NCBI GenBank assembly: GCA_026874595.1
Contig: CM049322.1
Span: 39,550,840 to 39,614,839 of the forward strand
DNA from: Sipunculus nudus
Lineage: Eukaryota > Annelida > Sipuncula > Golfingiida > Sipunculidae
Length of the DNA: 64,000 bases
Reading direction: 5' to 3'
The translations under genes and the position numbers were made by a program. Shown in pieces: positions 12,101-24,247 of the stretch. Under the pieces are notes generated by a model. The model saw only the letters and a program-made list of their open reading frames with translations, ran no database searches and was not told the origin of the DNA. Position 1 is the stretch's first letter, and each line of letters begins with the position of its first letter.

Positions 12101-14972
12101 GAAACCGGTGGTATGTGACGTTAAACTCACCTTTTTTAGATATGACCCCTACAAGGAAAATCTAGAGTGTCAAACAGGACTGATCATTCTGAACCATCAG
12201 GCATCACATAATATATGTAAATTAAATAGTTATTGTGGACCCAAATAATGCATTAAATATGTTTTTTACACGTACGAGAATATTTAAGTGAGAGATGAAG
12301 GAGGATTTAAAGAGTAGTAACACCCGGGTCCCTGATATATAAATATTTGTTTCGTGATCATCCGATTAGAATAATCAATTTTATTATAATAGCTACCCGA
12401 GTTTTATGTTATTTCCTTTCGTCCATGACCGACACTTATATAAATAATGTTCTTCTTTTGCCCAAGATTGTAACCAAGTGTACACTGATGATAATGGGCA
12501 GTTCATGAGCCCTAAATGGCCTGGTAACTACCCAAACAATGCCCGCTGCAATATTCGTGTGTCCGTGGCATCAGGACGTGTAATCACATTGCTTTTTAAC
12601 TCGTTCAACGTGCAGTATCACCGTAAGTGTAGCTACGATTACCTTGAGGTGAGTAAAAATTTTAAAGTAAATTCTGGAACTTAAGCCATGAATCAGACAT
12701 ATATTGTATGACGAATAGATCTTACGATTAAGTTTTACTTTAACAAGCCTCTCTTTTTTGGTAGAAGTTTATTTTTATGTATGGATCGATTCCGTTAGCA
12801 ATGATCCAATGTTTATAAACAAGCAGTTTTTGTATCATCACCCTGCGGAGTATCCGACCTCTATACAAATATACTATTAATACTATCATTTATTTAAAAA
12901 AAGCGACCCATTGATAGCTAAACCTTTGTTGAATTGATAATACTTTCATGAAAGTCGTTTGTAGATTGTAGTGACACGTTCAACTCGTTGCATTGTCAAG
13001 AAAACCTCTCTTCTTGAGAGTGTTGTCACCAAGGTTATTTAGCTATAATAAATTGAGCTGTTGATGTGTAAAGTTTACTCCGATGTATTTGCATAATACT
13101 CGTGACTGTCGGGTGCCTGTAACGGAATAATTTACCATAAATACCTTTTGGATTGTTCTGTTCTGTGTTTCTGTGTCAGATATACGACGGATCAAACAAT
13201 TCAGCACCTCTGCTTAGATTGTTATGTGGAAGTGCACGGCCAATGCCCGTGGTGACCTCTGGGAGTGAGGTTTATCTGGAGTTCGAATCCGATGCAGCCA
13301 GGACATCACGCGGCTTTGACATCACTTATAACGCCTCTCTTGAATGTATGAACATCATTTATATTTCAACGTAAATCATACCTTCTTTTAACACTGCTTG
13401 ATCCACTATATAATGTACAAAATAAACACATCCATTCTCATTTTGCAAATACACATTGCCTTCTCATACTATAAACCGAGATAGAAAGATGACGGTTACC
13501 AGGAATTTATCATTGCGAATATTGCTGTTATTATTTAATTGTATTATTTGTATTACTATTATTATTCTTTATCACTACTACTTCTACTACTAGTAGTAGA
13601 AGTAGAAGTAGTACCAGTAATGGTAGTGGATAAAGATAGGATGATCATAATGATGAGGATGGATAACATCATCTTCTTTTTCATCAGGATGTACCTTGCT
13701 CCTGTCAGGTTTAAGCCACTTTTTCAATTCCCCACAACTAATTTATTATGTAATTAACAAATTACATGACTCTGACGATTAATCAATCCAAGTTTTTTCA
13801 AAGTTAATTGGCTAATCGTGTTTGGGACTTTGACAGAAAACCGTGGGAGTTGATTTACATTTTTTAACACAGAGTATACACAACGTTTCATTTGATATTG
13901 TAATTGTCTCTCTTACAGTAATATAACTAGATATTATAGAATTTATAGAATGAGTACATGCTGACAAATATAATGTTTTGGATCGCCACTGGAAAATGCA
14001 AGAATGGCTAATAAATATCACTGCCAATATTTCAAATATCACTGACTAAAATTTCGTTGCGTGAAAAGACACAATTCTCCATAGAGATTATTTCAATAGG
14101 ACACTTATGTGTGTATGTGTTGGGTTTATCAATATAAAAATTGAGCAAAATGTTGACTTGACCTCAAAGCCATAACGAAAATTTCAATGACAACGTAATT
14201 CATATGAGTAACATAATATAAGTAGCATGTTTTAAAAATTTTGTGGTCAAAGGAGCATGTTTCAGGTTTTATTGTTTCAAACGGTTGTTGCTGACGCAGG
14301 CAATGTGGTCTATAATGTATGAAACGCTTTTTTTCTAATATCTTATAGTTCTGTTCATCTTGCAGCCTCCTGTGGTTCTGTGCCTCACAGTTATGCCTGC
14401 CTGATGAGATATTGGCTTAAGGCAGGGTGCACGGCTCAAGGCACGCACGCACCACCTAACGCGGTAAGTAGTAGCCCCCCTGCGCCACCTTGGATCATGC
14501 TCTTAAATCGGTTTCTGTTTCCTCGAACACTCAGGGACTGGTGTGATATTACCGGTGTCTTGACTGGTACCTACTCATTTTATCTCTATTTAAAAGAGGT
14601 GGAAAAGTGCTTCCGGAGTCAAGCTCGTGAAAACATGTGCCATACGGACCTCGCTTAACTGTTTAACGTGTTGTGGGTCAGCTATACACACCTTTTAGCT
14701 TGTTTTCACATGAATAAAACGGTTTTATTGTAACATGTAGATAAGACATATTCCTTTTTTTTTCTTGCGGCGGGTCATACCGGTCTCACTATGACTACGA
14801 CCAGTCTTAGGTTGCATTGCTTCGTAAAGAACGTCTCATAAACAGCCATCAGCTATAATGGCTTAGTCGTACGCTTGAATATTTTATTCAGCTTTATAAT
14901 CATGCTTGGTTAATGATTATTGATTATATTTTTGTACCAGTATAATTTTGATTCTAGTAATCCAAACTCTAG

Positions 14973-15017
<45 letters not shown>

Positions 15018-15554
15018 TCTAATTTTGGCCATATCAAAACTTACCTAATCCTTGGATTCCGGGACATGCACCACTATTTGTGTACATTGCTTTTTAATCT
15101 TTCACTTAGACATTCGGTGGCGCCAACTCCAATATATGGCGGGGTACGAGTCTAGACGCCAGTAAGTCGCAGTTAGCCGCCGAACTAGTGCCAACCCACC
15201 GCATATGATGCTATAGTGAGGAGTATTGGACTTGAATTAGGGAGGTCAAAAGTTCAAATATAATCAATATCCAGGGTGAACTATTTGCAGGCTTAATCTG
15301 ATGGTTGTTCTACAAACGTTCGGAAATTGTTTCCACCTACCGCCATGGTCCAAGGACACCCAATCGTGCTAAAAAGAAATTATAAAAAACAATATCGCAA
15401 CTAGTTTAACTTCAGTCACCTGATGAGCCGACGAGCCGAAACCGACGGTCGTGATCCAGATTCATCACATACCTTAGCATATTATGCTCTGTTACAAAGC
15501 ATAGGGCGCTGTGTGACCACGGAGGAAAGACTGCATACCCGCAGATCATTTCTA

Positions 15555-15604
<50 letters not shown>

Positions 15605-18600
15605 TCTCTGTATCCATGCAGCCGATGGCGACCTTGCGAAACAAACCGCTATCTAAAGTATTAAAGGTGATGAAGGTTTATAAAAAGAAAGCTATAAGAG
15701 GACTGAGGGACTTTTACGGGAACCAGTACGTCACGCTCTGTTTAGGAAAAAAAAAGAGGTCAGTATTAATACCTGTGTCTGTGTGTGCTCTAGTTGTATG
15801 TGGTTTAATATTCAAACAGTCATTCTATCTTACAACGACTGCATTGCGCTTAGCAGTTTACTAGGAACTAGCAGTCTGCCTGTTTAATTTTACTTTTTTT
15901 CACACACCATACAGCGTACTCTTTATTCGCTCGAGACCTTAACTAGGTGTATGTTTAATTTAAACATGGCATTATCTTTCTTTACAAAAGTAAGTGTTCT
16001 CCCGGCAGCAGTCGGGGGCCTTGCTAATATTAGTATGTACGTCTGTGTCCGCCTTTTAATGTTAAGTTATCGCCAATTTCTTCTCTCAGCTAACTGCGGT
16101 CCTAACAGCAGCCGAGGCCCTCATACCCAGGAATGTCTCGATCAGATGTGGAGGGATGTCGGATGTTTTGACACAGGAACATACCGTCTCGCCAACGCTT
16201 TGGTTAGAATAACAATTAAGCATGTTCAAAATACTATCTTATGTACTAAATTATGTGACAATAAATCTGCAATGTGTAATTCGACAAAAAGTCCAAGTCA
16301 TCAGTAAACGTGTGAAGAATTAATTTGAAAAACCCTAAAATGTGATCTGAATTATAATATTACAAACTAAGCATATGGCTTGAATATATGGTACATTAAA
16401 AAAGGAGGTTTTGCATAATATGAAGCTTACAGATCAGGTCTGAATAATATAATATAAATCATTGTCTCTACATAGTTAACATTATTATAACTAAAGCTTA
16501 TCTTACTGCTAAGGCTAAAATAATATATGATCAAAAAAGGTGGACAAAGACGTGGTGCGAGATGAGAAAAGGTAGGATCATATCAGATTGGTTTTACTCA
16601 TTCACGGGACAGAGAACGGGACATGACTGACTGATCCTAAAAATGTGCTTCATTAAATGTCTTTATTGAGTTTTCCTCCAATTTTAGAAAATTGGTTGAC
16701 ATGTCAGATATTGGTCCCACTGTGATTTTGAGAGGGCGATATAGGGAAAGTCATGTCGGAAACTTTAAATACCTAAGAATCGACACAATATGCACTGGTC
16801 GTTATAGATTGTGTTCTCACCCACCGACATGAAATGTGCAGGCAGACACCTTACACGATATTCGAACAAGAAGTGTTACTAATTCTGTGAGTGAAGCACT
16901 TTAAATAACAATACACGAGGGAAATATCTTGTTGCAGAATGCCAGGAAATGGAACGTTTTAACGGTCCAAAAGTTACGAAAGGCGATGGCATCATACAAA
17001 ACCAGGGCTCTGAAATGGGACTTTCACAGGAAGCTTGGGCCCTATGTCGTCCTGTGCTTTGGTAAGTTAACCTAGAGATATTCCTAAGAGGAAATGTCAT
17101 GGATATAAGAAGGTATACTTTTATTGAGGGCTTTAAATGGACGGACATGGCCGGAACGCGAATGTTGGGACATTAAAGAGAACTAATATAGTTGATAATA
17201 CACTGCTCGAAATATAACATCACCCAGTCTACACATAAAGAACATGTAAATATCTTTGTTGTAATTTCAGGTAGTGGCTTATCGAACAACAGAGACAGCT
17301 TCATTTTTGGCGGAACCCCTGTGTACGACACAGGACGATGGCCCTGGCTGGTAAGTTACACAACAGTATTGTAATATATTTACAGCACCAGGACATCTTT
17401 TCGGGTCGACCTGGATCTACAAACTGAAGGTAGGACCCTGTCCAAGGAGAGATATGAACGCCAGCCATGAGACAACCGTGTCTCTGTTCAACAATTCGAC
17501 GCGTATTTCGCGCATGGACCCTTTTCGCCATTAAAATCACTGCCCTTCTAACCAATTAATCTTCATTCTAATTCGGGGTAAAAAAATATATATAATTGCG
17601 CAATGGTAGATAATTATTTATAGGGAAGTAAATGGTTGAGATTAGTTGTCGTAAAAAAATTAATGATTGTATTGCTTCTAGGGTGTTATATAAACTCTAC
17701 CAAATATTTCTTATAATCATAAGAAAATTATAGTTTGATATATAATAGTTTAAGTTGTTAACAGAAACCCATGGGTATGAGACAGCTTTGGGAAGGACTT
17801 CACACTAAGGGCCCGCAGGTACACTAGGCACATGCCTTGATAACAACCAGAAATAGAATGAGAGTAAACCTGTGACAAGAGAGTTCGAAACCGGAATGGA
17901 ATTCTGCAAATGTACATATACTTAGTTAAGCTAGCACTAAAAATGGCGGCTGATACCTCGATCCAAAAAAATAAATAATAAATAACTTTGATTTTTTATA
18001 ATGTTTTGTTTTATTTACTTTGAAAGGTTCAAATATATAATGTTTTCATTATATCTACCCTTTATAGAGATCAGATATCATATGATTATGGCATTTTGAT
18101 CCTGTAAATGGTATGTCATTATCAGCCGCAGAAAGCGCCAATTGTTTAATTGGCTTCAGCTTCATCCTCTATTACAGTATTTATTTAAATTGTGTGCATA
18201 TACGATATATTCTCTATTTCCAAATATTTATTTGAAGAATTTTCTATATAAAAATTTATCTGATACCTGATGCGACCTGTTTTGTTAACCAAAATGGTAT
18301 TCTTCTGTTCTGAATGTTAGATTTAAGCTAAAGCTGTCACACATGATACCTGACGACAGTACACTGCAGTGTTTTTTTTTTTTAAGTTTCATGGTAGTGC
18401 TTTTATTATTAGTCGCATTATGCAGGGCCTTGATGTAAAATCTCTTGTCGAGAATGACAAACAGCAGCCATGAGTGTGATATTTCCCTGGACAAAAAGAT
18501 GCTCAAAAATGATATGCAATTCTCAAATAACCTCACTTGGAATTACATTAATCTGCTATGGACAATACCTGTGTGTCCGAATTCAGCTGAGCGTCCCGAC

Positions 18601-21600
18601 ACAAGGTCACTGGTTCTACATCTGTTTATACATTAAGGAGTGCAAACACTTCATCTTTATATTTCACCCCCGTCAAGTGAGAGAGTCTTCTAAATAAATT
18701 CATGAATACTAGCCGTGTTGGCTGAGTGAATGCGTTATCGTAAAACAGGCTTTACGTCTTCATGATATTTGCAGACTGAATTGAACAAAGAATCGTCACT
18801 ATTATCATTATATTTTACTATTTTCGTAACTTTTATCATATAGCCTAAAGAACCTTAAGCAGAAATATCACCATTAAATATAAAGCAAGTAATTTCAACT
18901 ATAACATAACACGTTTAACTGTTTATGTCAAAAACCTGAAAAACGTGAGAAACCCAAGTCATAATAATATGCAGCTCAATATTACATAAAGAGCAATAGT
19001 GTCCTGAAAGGGCCTTACTTAACGTTTATTTAATCTTTTCCACATATTGCAAACAAAAAGGGTTTTTGTGTTTCGCTACAATATACCTACATCTATATTT
19101 TTCAGTAAAACGGCGAATGAGACGCACGTTAAGATGGGCGTGGTGGACTGATCGCCAAATGGCCCCACGCCAGTGAAGGTCTACGCCAAGCGTTTGATAC
19201 AGCATGAAGACTACGAGTATACAAGGATACCCTTCAAGTAAGCTAATCTGGAAAAAATTCTATTAATTTTCCTTATCTCTTTTCTATGATTTCAATTTAG
19301 TAGAAATTTTATTTTTTTTTCATATCATCGACCCTGCCTATCTACCTAACATATTTATGCGAATCATGAGTTATAACACCATGAAACAGTCCCCTCCATC
19401 TTTCTTGGTCCTTGGTAACATTTTCCTTCATAATCTAGGATTTTCTTTCCTGCTCATTTCGCTCTGCCTGAGATGTCTTCTCTAATTGCACTAATATTAT
19501 GTCTCTTCCCTTTCGGTGTCCTACAGTTAATGCCAATAATGTCTTCTTTCCTAGCAACATATATCGGTTACTTTCCATATTCTGTTACGGAATGTCTCTA
19601 TTACGTTTATTCTCGTCTACGTGCTATTAAAATGATAAATACTTACATTGTACATCCTTGCCACGCCCTGTCTTCTTTTTTCTTGTTTTAAGCTATTCTG
19701 ATGCATTTCCTTTATCTAAGACACTGCATCCAGTTACTTCATATTACTTTTTTTTTAATTAATCACAATAAAATTTGGTACTCCCTAGTTTCTGACAATC
19801 ATCCATAGCCTATATCTCATTAATTTGTCAAATGTTTTCACAAAATCTATAACTTTTATATGTGAACGAGCTTGCCATAAAATACTCATTTTCTAACTGT
19901 TTCCCAATGTTTTGTTTGTTACACATATTATTGTGATATATGTTTTCCTAGTCGATACAAGTGTGTTTGTGTCCTCATAAGTTATCAGCTTGCCTTCATT
20001 GCCTCGCATTCAAATGTATTAAATGTGATTATCAATCTCACAGCTTTGTGATTAGGTACAGAATAATTATTTCATTTCATGTCTGCCGCTATATAAGCCT
20101 CCTTTGCCATGTAGCACTCCATTTTTCTCTTACCTATATTAGCTCCAGATTTTCTTCTTTAACTCCTGTATCCTGACATCTTAGAAAATTTTTTTCCTCT
20201 ATCTTTTTTGCGATGACCTTCTGCCTACAATTGTATGTTGCGTTTTTCATATCTTATTAAACCTGTATTTATAAACGTTCCATGTTCTCACCCCGTCTGA
20301 GTACTCACCCCGTCTTAGTGAATTTAACATTGACATATGTGCAATAATTCTGTATTAAAAACCATTTAATATTACTGTCCCACAACGCTGTTCTGTACTT
20401 AATTTATTTTACTCTACCTTTCAGGTATATGAGTATAAGATTCTTGTAACTCTCCATGATATCCATGTGGACCTGTGCTTCTCAACTAAATTTATCCATC
20501 TGATTTCCCGTTGTCCTACACAACCTAAATGTTGCGTTCTTGTTCAATACAGCAATATTTGCGCCATGCCTTATAATTTATTCCTTGAACTACTTGTACA
20601 TTGATTTATATTATGCTTTGATATTTTTCTTACTTAAGATAAGTGCCACTCCATTTAGGTGTATATTCTTTTCCTTGAATATTCTATTTTAGGTTTTATT
20701 TTGCCAACAATTCAGTAGGGGATTTTCATCGGGCTTGGTGGATGGACTAAACGAGATTTAAAACGATTTTAAAACGAATTTTAGCTCGAGGGGTCCAAAC
20801 TAACCCACTCCCCCTCCTCCGTTTCTCCCTTTTCAAAACCTTAGGACCTTGTATTAAGTTTTGTCAATAACATCCTGGATTTTACCCTCCTTTTTCTGAA
20901 CCGTGAGTCATATTTATTCATATTTACTGATTATGGTTTGTACTTTGGTTTAGCTTGTTGGATGTGGATTTGTGTTTTATGTTACTATGTTACTACTTGG
21001 ACTATACAATAATCATTCCAGGATAATTAATGACATTGCTTTGATTGAGCTGATGGAGAAAGTCACCTTTGGGCCGACCATCAAACCAATAGGACTACCG
21101 CACCCAGGTGGCCCTCCATACAAGGACTGCTACATGACTGGATGGGGCAGATATGTCACAAATGGTGAGATAAGTGAATGTCTGATATTGAACCTAACCA
21201 CCTTTCCGACATTAATAAAGGTAATCCCTTGGAGCTTTTATAAAAATAGGCCAGATAAACGCAAATATCACATAAAACAGGCTTTTTTCCTTATATTAAC
21301 GTGTTTATTATATGTGGTCAGATAAGCCATTACATTGCAAATGGCTTTGCAACAAGTAACATCCGCATACATGCTACCTGCCGCCATAGGTTACATGTTT
21401 TCCCGTTTGTCGATATTGCTTTGTTTCCAAGCATGTTGTTGACAAAAACGTCAAAACACCCTTAGTGAGAATTATAATCGATGATTAAAAATTAAAAACG
21501 ACCGATGATGGATTATGAATTGCTTATTTTATGTACTTTCTTTATTTCCTTGAAATCTGGTTTATACTAGTACATCCAGTTAATTCTGGATTCATATTGA

Positions 21601-24192
21601 AACCATAAATTTAACCGCATCGAAGGTCGATTAGCCGTCGAACGTTTGTTGGATGCGCAAGTTTTTTGTCGATTGTGAAGCAAAATGAAATTGTTCAATT
21701 TTGAAAGAAAACGAAAAATCTTCGATACACTTATATATATATATACAAATATAATAGACCAGTATTGGGCAAATTGACACTACAAAAAGGAAAAATTACT
21801 TGTCTTCATATACAGGATCAAGAAGTGCAATTCTTCAAGAACTGAAAGGAGTAGTGATTTCTGACAGCTTCTGTTCCACTCTGATTGGATCTGAACCAGG
21901 TGACTGGGTGCTCAACGGAGGCGTGTTGTGTGTCCATGGCTACAAACATGGCCAAACATGTCCGGTATGTGAATATTTAAGAGTTGGTATCAAATGTTGC
22001 CGGATGCAGTTAATGTAAATGCGAAATAGCTTTCTTAATTACAAATGCTCTATCAGTCGTCGCTGCATTTGAATGCAAATGTGTTCAGATATGTTCAGTA
22101 CAAAAAGATAATATTAAGGGAATTCAAATCTGAAATCTTAATATAATCCCTATTTGAAGGTTTTACTTCAAACTGATTACATATTTTACATAGCATTACT
22201 AATAAACTTTCCGATTAAACTAACCTAAACTCAGCACAGAATTATGAAAAAATGATCACAATTCAATGCATTCGTGCCAAAAAGTTACTCATTGTTACAT
22301 TAACTACTTCAAATTTATAAACTACATCTACAGTGGAACCCCGCCTTGCGACCACCCCACAACTGCGACCACCCCACAATTACGACCATTTTGCTTGGTC
22401 CCGAATTTTTTTTAGTTTATTTATGTTTAAAAATGACTCAAAATTACGACCACCCCTGAATTCAGAATTACGACCAGATTTCCTGGCCCCAGCGCTAATG
22501 CGACCCCGCTAATGCGACCACCGCCGAGAAGTTCTGAAACAACATTTGTCACGAGTCAATGGCTGCGTCTTGTCACAGGCGCCTTAATGAAAGATCAAAG
22601 CGGATAACAAGGTTTCTTAACCCGAGTGTTAATCTGATCCCGCATATCTTCCCGACTCGGTGTCTTCGCTGAGACTCGTTGAGGTGTAGGTTATAGATCA
22701 AAGAGGGTAACCACCGGCCTGATTACTTAACGAGCCGGTCTGACCTGGGGTCAGATGCTAATTGCCCCTCAGTGATCACCTTTATTACAGCTACCCTAAG
22801 TGTGGGGTTGCAGGCTTTATATTTCAACTCATCACATATTGTTCGATCCTAATTGGTAAAATTAACGACCTAGTTAATCCTAAATGTATTCATACCTTAC
22901 TGAGACTGAGTATTGAGCAGTCAGTAAAATGTATAAATAAAGCTTGCATCGGGGGAAAATCCCTCACATTAATTTGCCTTTTCTGATAGATCGTTGTCAG
23001 TTTATTTCTCTACTGGTTAAGTTTGCATTTAAATTGCTTGCTGTTAGGCAACCATGCCTCTGAAAGAACTCTCCTTGAAGGATAAAGTAGCGTTAATCAA
23101 GGCGGCAACACCATGCGCAGTCAGTACCAAATGGCTCAGCAGTTTAGCGTCGGGAAAGCTCAAGTGCACGCAATATATATTCAAGCCGAAGGCTAAATAT
23201 ATGACAGCCACGTGTTATGTTCAATATGCATTCAGTAGGTTGTAATCGTATTGCCTTAGTGTTATTATTTGTTCATCATTAGTCACTACGTATGTGTACA
23301 TGTGTATTAATTTTCATCATGAATAAATATGTTCAGCTACACACAAAAAAAAAACATTCATAATAAGGGTCCTCCGCTAAGTAAAATATTTTGTTAAAAT
23401 TCACATTAAATATATGCAATAGATAAACTCTGATACACATTAAATATCAGCGTGTTATATGCGACCACGGTAAGAGTTTCACAAATACGACCACCCCCAA
23501 ATTACGACCACTTTGCTCAGTCCCCAGGGTGGTCGTAATTGTGGGGTTCCACTGTATTAACAACTTTTACTATTAACACTTGCTAATAAAAGTGAAAGCA
23601 AACAAAGAAAACATGTAAATTACACTTGAAATTTATGAGTGATTCATAAACAGTACATATATATGTTTGTATTGATATCACTTCTGTCAGCTGCGGCAGG
23701 AAACTACGTTACTAAAAAAAAGTGATAACTATTAAATCGAACTTTCACACATGTTATTGCCGACCTTTTTCCTTTTGATATAATATTTAACAATCTCCGT
23801 TGCTTTTAAATGCATGGTAAAATTATTATAAATACAAATCCAATACACAAGCCTTTTGTTATAATGGAAATACAAATAGAGTCTTTTCAGGTTTGCTCAC
23901 TCAAATGTTAAAGTTAATGTGCCATATTTAAGTGCATTTGCAATTTGACCCAACTTTGGAATATACACAACTAAATATACTTTGGAACTTTGGAATATAT
24001 ATATTATATATATAAACATGAACACCCTCACACACACGAACACACACATATATATTTCACACATGTTTGTGAGGTGTGTGTTTGTAAAAGGGATATACAT
24101 ATATATATATATTTATATATACCGTAAAACCTCGAATATCCGAACAGTTTGAGGGTGATATTTAACTTTTGTTCGGATATTTAAGGTCATGG

Positions 24193-24247
<55 letters not shown>

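Noticed and set aside
17383-17425. GHLFGSTWIYKLK frame in the intron after the first protease exon, resembling a GHLCGGTLI His-loop start
   Set aside because: Its phase does not follow the WPWL exon, there is no AAHC, and the 18587 exon fits the phase better.
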